64,000 nucleotides of DNA from Pandoraea vervacti (GTDB taxonomy: Bacteria > Pseudomonadota > Gammaproteobacteria > Burkholderiales > Burkholderiaceae). Location: positions 4,340,001-4,404,000 of the forward strand of contig NZ_CP010897.2 in the NCBI RefSeq assembly GCF_000934605.2. Reading direction: 5' to 3'. How positions within the stretch are numbered: position 1 is the first letter of the stretch; every line of letters starts with the position of its first letter. Shown piece by piece: positions 16,839 through 25,904 of the stretch. The notes under the pieces were generated by a model. The model worked only from the letters and a program-made list of their open reading frames with translations, did no database searches and had not been told where the DNA came from. Position numbers and translations under genes: made by a program.

Positions 16839-18353
16839 ATGCAGTTATCTCCTCACCGGACGTCCATGCCGACGACGTTGCCGAACGCGGCCCACACCAC
16901 GCCCGCCGGGTCGTCGTCCCATCCACGAGCATTGCCGGACGCCTCAACCGAGGTTTCACCGGCGCACGAGGACAAATCGACGAAGGAATCAACGGCCGAC
17001 TGGGCCAACAAACCGGCCGCCAACGCGCCACGTGTGCGTGTCGATTCGGGCTACGACAGCGACCACAGCATCGATAGCGGAGACGGCGACGCCAGCGGTA
17101 ACCACATCAATAACGACATCAATAGCGACATCAATAACGACATCCATAACGACGTCGAACCGGACGCATGTCGCGTCGGCAATCCTGCGCTCGACAGCCT
17201 GCGCCGCACCGTGGTCCATGCCAGCAATATCCGTGCGCCTCATGCGACGTTGCGACCGGTGTCCGAAAGGAATGACGCAAGTCAGGCAGCGGGCGTTGCC
17301 AGGGCGAGCGCGGCCAAGGCGGTCGGAACGTTGGCCGCTCACCGCCATGTCACGTCGATGCCGCTGTTCAGCGAATCCATTCAGCGCGTGGCCAACCTTT
17401 ACAAGGTCGTGATCGGCTTGCGCCGTCCGAACGCACTCGGCCAGTCGCTGCTGCGCGACGATTTTCCGACCAAGAACTTTCACGTCAAGGCGAAATCGAG
17501 CGACAGGGGACCGACCGCCGGTTTCGTGCCTATCGAGCCGAGGTACGCCAAGGTCGATGTCCGGCAGTGGGAAAAGCAGGCAAGATCCGTCGCCAGCGCG
17601 CTGAAGGCGGGCGCCAAAGCCGTCGACCTGCGGCTCAGCCCTGACCGGGTGACGGAGTTGATCTCCCTGGGGGCCATGACGCATACCGGCGGTACGCACT
17701 ACACCGCCGATTTCCCCGTCGGACGGCTCGCTTTCTCGCTCGCACCGTCGCGGCAACCCGCCGGATCGAATAGGGTCGAGGTGTTTGACGTCCTCGACGC
17801 TGGCGCCCGCCCCGTCAAGGTTCTGACCAATCCCCCGGAACTGCCCGACGGCTTCGCCAAGGACAAGACACGGCAGGCCAGCGCACTGCCGATCACCGCC
17901 GACTACGATCTGTTCTGCCTGTTCCCGCGCTGGCAGCGTGATGTCGATCAGGCGCCGATGCCCGTGCAACCGCACGTCGTGGCCGGGCCGAAGTCTCCCT
18001 CTCGCAATCTCGCGACGCAGTATCTGAAAGCCATTGCTGCCGACGCAATGCGGCCTGAGGACCCCAATATGGGCAACATTCCGTTATTTCACCGCACCGT
18101 TGTCGATGCGCTGAACGCCGCCGTGACTCAGGACGGTTACCAGGGTGGCAAGCTCTTCTGGCACAACGCGGAGAATGGCAACCCGTTCTCTGCCGGCTTC
18201 TCGATTGCCGACGCCCCGATATTCTTCGTGCCCGGCCAGCGTGAGCCGTTGACGGCCGCCAGCCTGGACGACCTGAGCCAAGTCATGGGGGCGTTGCGCG
18301 ATCTCGGGTACGCCGCCAGGCTGAGCCCGCGGCTCAGCGTGTATGCGCGATGA
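16839..18353 (+). CDS. CyaA/ExoY/edema-factor-like nucleotidyl cyclase toxin (putative)
   Basis: 504 residues. The first ~175 are low-complexity (Ser, Thr, Pro, Asp, Asn rich), including an (I-N-N-D)n stretch. Residues ~195-504 match the catalytic domain of Bordetella CyaA, Pseudomonas ExoY and anthrax edema factor, recalled from family knowledge. Matches are K212 and K219 in KNFHVKAKSSDRG (CyaA K58/K65), AVDLRLSPDR, D355 and D357 in PITADYDLF (D188/D190), and H442, E445, N448 in WHNAENGNPF (H298, E301, N304). No signal peptide, RTX repeats or membrane segments are seen, and no secretion gene is adjacent. Such enzymes need a host activator (calmodulin or actin); which one applies here is unknown. 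The ATG at 16839 is my choice. The frame is open upstream across the dnaE start, so an earlier start cannot be excluded. Likely action is cyclic nucleotide production inside a eukaryotic host after delivery. Confidence 0.82.
   Translation: MQLSPHRTSMPTTLPNAAHTTPAGSSSHPRALPDASTEVSPAHEDKSTKESTADWANKPAANAPRVRVDSGYDSDHSIDSGDGDASGNHINNDINSDINNDIHNDVEPDACRVGNPALDSLRRTVVHASNIRAPHATLRPVSERNDASQAAGVARASAAKAVGTLAAHRHVTSMPLFSESIQRVANLYKVVIGLRRPNALGQSLLRDDFPTKNFHVKAKSSDRGPTAGFVPIEPRYAKVDVRQWEKQARSVASALKAGAKAVDLRLSPDRVTELISLGAMTHTGGTHYTADFPVGRLAFSLAPSRQPAGSNRVEVFDVLDAGARPVKVLTNPPELPDGFAKDKTRQASALPITADYDLFCLFPRWQRDVDQAPMPVQPHVVAGPKSPSRNLATQYLKAIAADAMRPEDPNMGNIPLFHRTVVDALNAAVTQDGYQGGKLFWHNAENGNPFSAGFSIADAPIFFVPGQREPLTAASLDDLSQVMGALRDLGYAARLSPRLSVYAR
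17103..17151 (+). repeat. 12-bp in-frame tandem repeat in the cyclase-like gene
   Basis: About four copies of a 12-base unit (aataacgacatc and close variants) encode the IND-type run NNDINSDINNDIHNDV at residues ~91-106. Copy changes would keep the reading frame, so the linker length can vary without loss of the enzyme. Confidence 0.75.
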
Positions 18354-18520
18354 GCGGAGCACGATGATCGAAGCGCAATGAACGACGCGCCAGCAGCGGC
18401 ACGATGGACGCGGCGCGATAGGCGCATTCGGTCGACTTTGTCCTGAATCAAGCACGAACTTGTACCGAATCGGCGATAATGGCGGTTTATTGCTTCACGC
18501 TTTTGCGAAATCCCGTTGCC

Positions 18521-19399
18521 ATGTCCATCGTCAATATCGCTGCGTACAAGTTCGTCACGCTCGACGACATCGCGACCCTGCGTCCGGCCCTGCTCGAACG
18601 CTGCCAGGCGCTCGACCTGAAGGGCACCATCCTGCTCGCGCCGGAAGGCATCAACCTGTTTCTGGCAGGCTCGCGCGAGGCCATCGACGGCTTTCTGCAC
18701 GGCCTGCGCGCCGATGTCCGGTTCGCCGACCTCGAAGTCAAGGAAAGCCTCTCGGACGACCAGCCGTTCCGCCGCATGCTCGTGCGTCAGAAAAAAGAAA
18801 TCATCACGATGAAGATGCCGGTCATCAAGCCGGCGGACGGGCGCGCGCCGGGGGTCGACCCCGCCACGCTCAAACGCTGGCTCGATGCCGGGCAGGACGA
18901 CGAAGGTCGGCCGGTCGTGATGCTCGACACGCGCAACGACTTCGAAGTCGATGTGGGCACGTTCGACAACGCGATCGACTACCGTCTTACGAAATTCTCG
19001 GAATTCCCTGACGTCATCGCCGCACATCGCGCAGACTTCGAGGGCAAGACCATTGTGTCGTTCTGCACGGGCGGCATTCGTTGCGAGAAGGCGGCGATCT
19101 ATATGCGCGACATCGGGCTCGAACATACGTATCAGCTCGACGGCGGCATTCTCAAGTACTTCGAGGACGTGGGCGGCGCACACTATCAGGGCGACTGCTT
19201 CGTGTTCGACTACCGTACCGCGCTCACGCCCGAACTGGCGCCGTCGGCGACCCGACAGTGCTTCGCGTGCCGCGCTGTCGTGACGGCCGAGGAACAGCGC
19301 AGTCCCGACTACATCGAAGGCAAGCAATGCCCGGCATGCGCAGGGGGCGCTCAGGCGGCGGCCGTCTCGCATGACGTGAGCGCAACGCCTGCGGCCTGA
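18521..19399 (+). CDS. trhO: tRNA uridine(34) hydroxylase, rhodanese-domain protein
   Basis: 292-residue TrhO/YceA-type protein that uses O2 to make 5-hydroxyuridine at the tRNA wobble position. The N-terminal acylphosphatase-like domain is visible as LKGTILLAPEGINLFLAGS (~33-51). The rhodanese domain has VMLDTRNDFE and the active-site loop SFCTGGIRCEKA with the essential cysteine (C182) and a second one (C188). A C-terminal Cys pair set (CFAC...CPAC) may bind metal. Start at 18521 (MSIVNIAAYKF) matches the family; the frame opens 42 bases earlier. Only 6 bases separate its stop from gluQ. Confidence 0.93.
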   Translation: MSIVNIAAYKFVTLDDIATLRPALLERCQALDLKGTILLAPEGINLFLAGSREAIDGFLHGLRADVRFADLEVKESLSDDQPFRRMLVRQKKEIITMKMPVIKPADGRAPGVDPATLKRWLDAGQDDEGRPVVMLDTRNDFEVDVGTFDNAIDYRLTKFSEFPDVIAAHRADFEGKTIVSFCTGGIRCEKAAIYMRDIGLEHTYQLDGGILKYFEDVGGAHYQGDCFVFDYRTALTPELAPSATRQCFACRAVVTAEEQRSPDYIEGKQCPACAGGAQAAAVSHDVSATPAA

Positions 19400-19405
19400 G
19401 CGCAG

Positions 19406-20365
19406 GTGGAACGGGCCACCGGGCAAGGCAGTGACCGTTCGCCTTGCGCATCGCGTGGCGAAGCCCAGTCACTCGCACGCCGCTATCGTGGGCGCTTTGC
19501 GCCGTCTCCGACCGGGCCGCTGCATCGCGGCTCGCTCGTCACTGCGCTGGCCAGTTGGCTGGACGCGCGCGCGCACGACGGCGTGTGGATCGTGCGCATG
19601 GAAGATCTCGACGAACCTCGTTGCGTGGCAGATGCCGCCGATGACATTCTCGCCACGCTTTCCCGGCTCGGCCTGCATTCCGACGAAGCGGTCGTCTGGC
19701 AAAGCCAACGTCACGCGCGCTATGAGCACGCACTCGCCTCGCTCACGGCGCACGGGCTCGTCTATCCGTGTGGATGCACGCGTCGCGAAATCGCCGACTC
19801 ACTCACGCGAGTCCATGCACGTCACAGCACGCTCGCTTATCCAGGAACCTGTCGCGATGGCCTGCACGGCAAGACTGCGCGCGCCTGGCGTCTGCGGGTG
19901 CCCGACGGCGACGCCGCGCTGATGCATTTCGAAGATCGCTGGATGGGGCCGCAATCGCAAGATCTGGCCACGGAAGTCGGCGATTTCGTGCTCAAGCGGG
20001 CAGACGGGCAGTGGGCGTATCAGTTGGCGGTCGTCGTTGACGATCAGTTACAGGACATCACTGACATCGTGCGCGGCGCCGATCTGCTCGACTCGACAGC
20101 ACGCCAGATTTATCTCCAGGCCTGTCTCGGCGCACCGACGCCGCGTTACCTGCATGTGCCGCTGGTCACGGCAGACGACGGTGAGAAGCTCAGCAAGCAA
20201 AATGGCGCCGCGCCCTTGTCGCTGGACACGCCGGCGGCAGTCCTCACCGCGCTCAAGGACGCGGCTTCCCATCTCGGATTACCGGGGGCGCTACGCGATA
20301 TCGCCCATCGCGACGACTTTTACGCCGCCGCCACGCAAGCGTGGCGTGAACGTTTCGGACGCTGA
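19406..20365 (+). CDS. gluQ: Glutamyl-Q tRNA(Asp) synthetase
   Basis: 319-residue paralogue of glutamyl-tRNA synthetase lacking the anticodon-binding domain. It glutamylates queuosine-34 of tRNA-Asp. The HIGH-like motif FAPSPTGPLHRGSL is at residues ~33-46, MEDLDEPRC follows, zinc-ligand cysteines appear in VYPCGCTRREI, and the KMSKS-like loop is EKLSKQNG. The frame continues immediately from trhO, so the ~28-residue N-terminal leader (MERATGQGSDRSPCASRG) may be partly non-native. It forms an operon with trhO; an intrinsic terminator follows at 20395. Confidence 0.94.
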   Translation: MERATGQGSDRSPCASRGEAQSLARRYRGRFAPSPTGPLHRGSLVTALASWLDARAHDGVWIVRMEDLDEPRCVADAADDILATLSRLGLHSDEAVVWQSQRHARYEHALASLTAHGLVYPCGCTRREIADSLTRVHARHSTLAYPGTCRDGLHGKTARAWRLRVPDGDAALMHFEDRWMGPQSQDLATEVGDFVLKRADGQWAYQLAVVVDDQLQDITDIVRGADLLDSTARQIYLQACLGAPTPRYLHVPLVTADDGEKLSKQNGAAPLSLDTPAAVLTALKDAASHLGLPGALRDIAHRDDFYAAATQAWRERFGR

Positions 20366-20394
20366 ACGCGCCACGACTTCCTTGGCACGAACGA

Positions 20395-20430
20395 CAAAAA
20401 AGCCAGCGTCAAAACGCTGGCTTCTTCTTT
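20395..20430 (+). terminator. Intrinsic terminator after gluQ
   Basis: A 9-bp perfect stem (agccagcgt / acgctggct) closes a 4-base loop, followed by tcttcttt and preceded by aaaaa. The layout allows termination in both directions between convergent gluQ and the helicase gene. Confidence 0.85.
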
Positions 20431-20439
20431 CGTCGACCT

Positions 20440-20537
20440 GACTTCGTCGGTTTGACCTCGTCGGTTTGACCTCGTCGGTTTGACCTCGTCGGTTTGACCT
20501 CGTCGGTTTGACTCCGTCGGTCTGACTTCGTCGATCC
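20440..20537. repeat. Seven-copy 14-bp tandem repeat
   Basis: The unit gacctcgtcggttt is repeated head to tail seven times from 20440, the middle four copies perfect and the outer ones with one to four changes. It fills the gap between the gluQ terminator and the convergent helicase gene. No spacers are present, so it is not a CRISPR. A noncoding slippage array is the simplest reading. Confidence 0.9.
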
Positions 20538-20578
20538 GACGTGGCGCTATCGCGACTTCGCTCCGACCTCAACCGACC

Positions 20579-22066
<1,488 letters not shown>

Positions 22067-22339
22067 GATGAAGGGACATCTCTTTTAAAAAAACGGGGGC
22101 CGCCACGCGGAAGGGTTTCCGCATCAAAGCTCACTCGCGAAGATTCAAGGGGCGCTGCGCGCCATGCTCGGGGCTGGCGCGAGAGGGGCCTGTCGGGTGA
22201 CAGATGCGTCGGGCGCCGCCGGACCGGGGTGGTCGTCAAGAAGCGAAACAAACGCAATTCTAGCACTTGCGCACGACCGGCGTGTGACAACGACCCCGGA
22301 CGGGCGAAGTGCTCGGGCCGACGCGCACCGGATGAGCGC

Positions 22340-23434
22340 TCAGCGCCCCGCGCCGGCATTGGCGCTTTTACTGTCGGACTTGCCGGGATTGGCATCGGTT
22401 GCCGCCTTGCCAGGCGTGGATTTGGCCAGCTTCGCGCCCTTGCCGGCCTGCGCTCCCTGCGCCGCGCGCTGACGGTTGGCATAGCGTTGGGCGAGCACCG
22501 CGCACACCATCAGTTGCATCTGATGGAACAGCATGAGCGGCAGCACGATGGCGCCCAGCGGGCCGGTCGCGAACAGCACCTTGGCCATCGGGATACCGCT
22601 GGCCAGACTCTTCTTCGAGCCGCAAAAGACGATGGTGATCTCGTCTTCACGCGAAAAGCCCAGCCAGCGGGCCGAATACGTCGTAATCGCGAGCATGAGC
22701 GCCAGAATGACCGCACAGCATCCCAACAAGCCAAGCAGCGCCAGCGGCGGAATCTGATGCCACAGGCCGGTGTTCACGGCTTCGCTGAACGCGGTGTAGA
22801 CCACGAGGAGAATCGACCCCTGGTCGACGACCTTGAGCAGTCCGCGATTGCGCTCGACCCACTTGCCGATCGCCTTGCGCGAGAGCTGGCCGGCGATGAA
22901 CGGCACCAGCAGTTGCAACATGATGTTGCCGATGGAATCGAACGGCGAAGCCCCGCCGTTGCCGTCGTGATGCACGACGATCAGGCCAACGAGCACCGGT
23001 GTGATGAAGATGCCGAACAGGCTCGACGCCGAAGCACTGCATACGGCCGCCGGCACGTTGCCGCGCGCTATCGATGTGAATGCGATGGCCGACTGCACGG
23101 TCGCGGGCAGTGTGCAAAGGAACAGGATGCCCAGATACAGCTCGGGAGTCACCATCCACGAGAGCACGGGCTTGAGCGCCACGCCCACGATCGGGAAGAC
23201 GACGAACGTGCTGGCGAACACCAGCAGGTGCAAACGCCAGTGCGTGGCGCCGGCGAGCACGGCCTCACGCGAGAGCTTCGCGCCGTGCAGGAAGAACAAA
23301 GCGGCAATCGCTACGTTGGTCAGCAGGTTGAAGGCCACTTCGCCCTCGCCGTGCGCCGGCAGGAAGCTCGCCAGCACCACCGTGACGATGAGCATCAACG
23401 TGAAATTGTCGGGAAGGAAACGCGGTCTGGCCAT
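22340..23434 (-). CDS. SBF-like bile acid:sodium symporter family protein
   Basis: 364-residue inner-membrane protein with about ten hydrophobic segments, beginning LPDNFTLMLIVTVVLASFLP. FLHGAKLSREAV and the CTLPATVQSAIAFTSIARGNVPAAVCSASASS stretch (given here in part) are typical of the YfeH/SBF-like subgroup of the BASS family. The last ~35 residues are a Lys/Ala/Gly-rich tail (GKGAKLAKSTPGKAATDAN). Substrate is unknown; an organic anion is likely. It is divergent from a LysR-type regulator with a 224-base AT-rich gap, which suggests that regulator controls it. Confidence 0.88.
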   Translation of the reverse strand: MARPRFLPDNFTLMLIVTVVLASFLPAHGEGEVAFNLLTNVAIAALFFLHGAKLSREAVLAGATHWRLHLLVFASTFVVFPIVGVALKPVLSWMVTPELYLGILFLCTLPATVQSAIAFTSIARGNVPAAVCSASASSLFGIFITPVLVGLIVVHHDGNGGASPFDSIGNIMLQLLVPFIAGQLSRKAIGKWVERNRGLLKVVDQGSILLVVYTAFSEAVNTGLWHQIPPLALLGLLGCCAVILALMLAITTYSARWLGFSREDEITIVFCGSKKSLASGIPMAKVLFATGPLGAIVLPLMLFHQMQLMVCAVLAQRYANRQRAAQGAQAGKGAKLAKSTPGKAATDANPGKSDSKSANAGAGR

Positions 23435-23658
23435 CGTCTATCTCAAATACTGTCTCGAATGCGTCCAAAAATGCCAAAGCCCGTCCGCCAGAACACGGGA
23501 ATGCGACGGCAGCAAGGCCGTCAGCGGGGCCACCTACCGAATTTCAGGACAGGAAGGTGACCCGAAGTGTGCGCTCGCGCTACGGGTTTTTACGTATTAG
23601 AGCGCAAGGGTAGTTAAAATACAAATTCATTTAAAAATTTTATTCATACCAAAGACGC
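23435..23658. promoter_or_regulatory. Divergent regulatory region, SBF transporter / LysR regulator
   Basis: The 60 bases before the LysR start are strongly AT-rich (attcatttaaaaattttatt near 23625-23645), unlike the surrounding GC-rich DNA. It must carry both promoters and probably the LysR operator. I cannot assign -35/-10 boxes with confidence. Confidence 0.5.
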
Positions 23659-24579
23659 ATGAATATCTCGCTCCGGCAGCTCAAAGTGTTCCTCGCAGTG
23701 GCCGCGCACGGCAGTTTCAGCCGGGCTGGCGAGGATATTGGACTGACGCAGCCGGCGGTAAGCCGCTGTATCCGGGAGCTAGAGCAAGAACTCGGTCTCA
23801 AGCTGGTAGACCGGACGACCCGCGAGGTCACGCTCACCGAAGTGGGCGCTAGCCTCTCCGCCACCCTCGCCCGTGTGCTCGACGAATTAGAGAGCGCCCT
23901 GCGCGACACGCACGGCCTGGCCGAGGAGCGGCGCGGCCGGGTGCGCGTCGCCAGCGCCCCGACGATCTCCGCGAATCTGATGCCCGAGTGCATTTCCGCC
24001 TGCGCGGCGCGTTATCCGGACATCACGCTCATGCTGCGCGACCAGGTCCAGACGCTGGCGACCGACAGCGTGCGCCACGGTGAGGTCGATTTCGGGGTGA
24101 TCGTCGCCTCGGAAGGCACCGATGATCTGGTCGGCGAGCCGATCATGGTCGAGCCGTTTCTCGTGGTATGCGACCGCTCACATCGCTTTGCGAAGCAAGC
24201 ACACGTGACATGGAAAGAACTCAACGGCGAGAAACTCGTGCTGCTGGACTATGCGTCCGGCAGCCGCCCATTGATCGACCGGGCGCTGGCGGAGCATGGC
24301 GCGTATTGTCAGATCGCACAGGAGGTCGGACACGCGATCACCGTCTTCCGCATGGTCGAGGCAGGCATCGGCATCAGCATCATGCCGGCGCTGGCGTTGC
24401 CCACCATGCCGGGCCTGAAGGCTCCGGGCGAGCGGCTCGTCGCCCTGCCGCTGATGCCCCGGATCGAGCGCACCATCATGCTCGTACGCCGCAAGAACCG
24501 GACACTCTCCCCCGCCGCGCAATCGGTCTGGGAACTGATCCAACAGCTCACCGCCGCGCAAGGCTCGCCCACAAAGTAA
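23659..24579 (+). CDS. LysR-family transcriptional regulator
   Basis: 306 residues. The winged helix-turn-helix occupies residues 1-60 (ISLRQLKVFLAVAAHGSFSRAG, GLTQPAVSRCIRELEQELG). A periplasmic-binding-protein-like effector domain follows from ~90 (RVRVASAPTISANLMP, VEAGIGISIMPALALP). Length is standard. It is divergent from the SBF transporter gene, the usual arrangement for a LysR regulator and its target. The effector is probably the transporter's substrate. Confidence 0.93.
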   Translation: MNISLRQLKVFLAVAAHGSFSRAGEDIGLTQPAVSRCIRELEQELGLKLVDRTTREVTLTEVGASLSATLARVLDELESALRDTHGLAEERRGRVRVASAPTISANLMPECISACAARYPDITLMLRDQVQTLATDSVRHGEVDFGVIVASEGTDDLVGEPIMVEPFLVVCDRSHRFAKQAHVTWKELNGEKLVLLDYASGSRPLIDRALAEHGAYCQIAQEVGHAITVFRMVEAGIGISIMPALALPTMPGLKAPGERLVALPLMPRIERTIMLVRRKNRTLSPAAQSVWELIQQLTAAQGSPTK

Positions 24580-24712
24580 GTGAGCGCCTGCTACAATACG
24601 AGGGCGTCGACTCCCCCCCAAAATGCATGATGGCGCTGTCGGGCTTGCGCCCCGCCTCATGTCTCGACGCCATGCCCGCGCCCTGCGGGCATTGTGTTTC
24701 CGGTACGGCGTC

Positions 24713-25006
24713 ATGGACTTGTTCATCAAATACTTCAGCCCGCTGTGGCTCTTCCACGCGGCAGCCGATCTGTCGTTCTGGCAGCGGCATCAACTCGACG
24801 CGCGTATGCAGATCGTGAGCCGCTTCATGTGGCGCTACGTCATGCGGTGGTGTGTGGTGAGCGTGGTATTGCTCGTGCCGGCCGCGGTCATGGCGCATGG
24901 TCTGGCAGCGACCGGCCTGGCGCTGGCCGGCGGCGTGTCGGCGAGCGTGACCGTGCTGATGGCGGCGCTCGCGCTCGGCTGTCTCATCGGTTCGCGTTTG
25001 CGCTGA
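24713..25006 (+). CDS. Small predicted membrane protein, function unknown
   Basis: 97 residues (MDLFIKYFSPLWLFHAAADL). Two hydrophobic stretches (~40-60 WCVVSVVLLVPAAVMAHG; ~68-92 LAGGVSASVTVLMAALALG) suggest two membrane helices. I do not recognise the family. The frame is open from 24623, giving a possible 127-residue form with a basic leader; no strong ribosome site decides between them. It lies downstream of the LysR gene on the same strand, 133 bases away. Confidence 0.5.
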   Translation: MDLFIKYFSPLWLFHAAADLSFWQRHQLDARMQIVSRFMWRYVMRWCVVSVVLLVPAAVMAHGLAATGLALAGGVSASVTVLMAALALGCLIGSRLR

Positions 25007-25161
25007 ACCACCCGCACACTGCCGGGCGATCACGCTCCGGCTTCTGGTCTCGCACACCGGCTTCAGGGTCTCGTCACACGGGTCGACTATGATGGAACGG
25101 CTTGCGTTGTGCAGTCGTCTGAGCGCAACGCCGGCTCCTCTCGACCCCTAAGGAGATTCAC

Positions 25162-25794
25162 ATGGCCAACGCCAAGATCCTAGTGGTGTTCTATAGCATG
25201 TACGGGCACATCTACAAGATGGCCGAAGCGGTTGCCGAAGGCGCGCGCAGCGTCGCGAGCGCCGAAGTCACTATCATGCAAGTCCCCGAGCTCGTGCCCG
25301 ACGACGTCCTGGAAAAAAGCGGCGCCAAGGCCGCCCGTGCCGCGTTCGCGAACGTGCCTGTCGCGCGCGTAGATCAGCTTGTCGACTACGACGCGATCAT
25401 CTTCGGCACCCCCACTCGCTTCGGCAACATGACCGCGCAGATGCGCAACTTCCTCGACCAGACGGGCGGCCTCTGGGCCAAGGGGGCGCTGGTCGGCAAG
25501 GTCGGCAGCGTGTTCGCCAGCACCGCCACGCAGCACGGCGGACAGGAAACGACGATCACGAGCTTTCACACCACATTGCTCCACCACGGCATGGTGATCG
25601 TCGGCGTACCGTACACCGAGCCGGGCCTCACCAACATGGCCGAGATTACCGGCGGCACTCCTTACGGCGCCACCACGCTCGCGGCGGGTGACGGCTCGCG
25701 CCAACCCAGCGAAAACGAACTGAAAATCGCGAAGACACAAGGTCGTCACGTGGCGGAAATCGCCGCTGCCCTCAAGCACGGGCGCACGTTGTAA
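25162..25794 (+). CDS. wrbA: NAD(P)H:quinone oxidoreductase, WrbA type
   Basis: 210-residue flavodoxin-like FMN protein reducing quinones by two electrons. The FMN-phosphate loop is FYSMYGHIYKMAEAVAEG (~10-27), and the second FMN region GTPTRFGNMTAQMRNFLDQTGGLW is intact. FASTATQHGGQETT is the third family block, and PYGATTLAAGDGSRQPSENE closes it. Length is slightly above the E. coli protein. A strong ribosome site (aaggaga) precedes the ATG. Convergent with the OXA gene. Confidence 0.96.
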   Translation: MANAKILVVFYSMYGHIYKMAEAVAEGARSVASAEVTIMQVPELVPDDVLEKSGAKAARAAFANVPVARVDQLVDYDAIIFGTPTRFGNMTAQMRNFLDQTGGLWAKGALVGKVGSVFASTATQHGGQETTITSFHTTLLHHGMVIVGVPYTEPGLTNMAEITGGTPYGATTLAAGDGSRQPSENELKIAKTQGRHVAEIAAALKHGRTL

Positions 25795-25811
25795 GCGCTC
25801 GACCGGGCTTT

Positions 25812-25854
25812 CATCGCGCGGTTGCACCGCCACTGGCGTCTGCACCGCGCGATG
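25812..25854. terminator. Long inverted repeat between convergent wrbA and OXA genes
   Basis: The left arm catcgcgcggttgca and the right arm tgcaccgcgcgatg pair over about 14 positions with one bulge, around a 14-base loop. There is no T-run, so classical intrinsic termination is uncertain. Its position between two gene ends suggests a termination or mRNA-stability role. Confidence 0.5.
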
Positions 25855-25904
25855 ATCAATGCCGTCGCACGCCGGGCGGGCCTGCGCACGACGTCACGTC
25901 GCGC

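Noticed and set aside
20440..20537. 14-bp array considered as a CRISPR
   Set aside because: The units are head to tail with no unique spacers and no cas gene is nearby.
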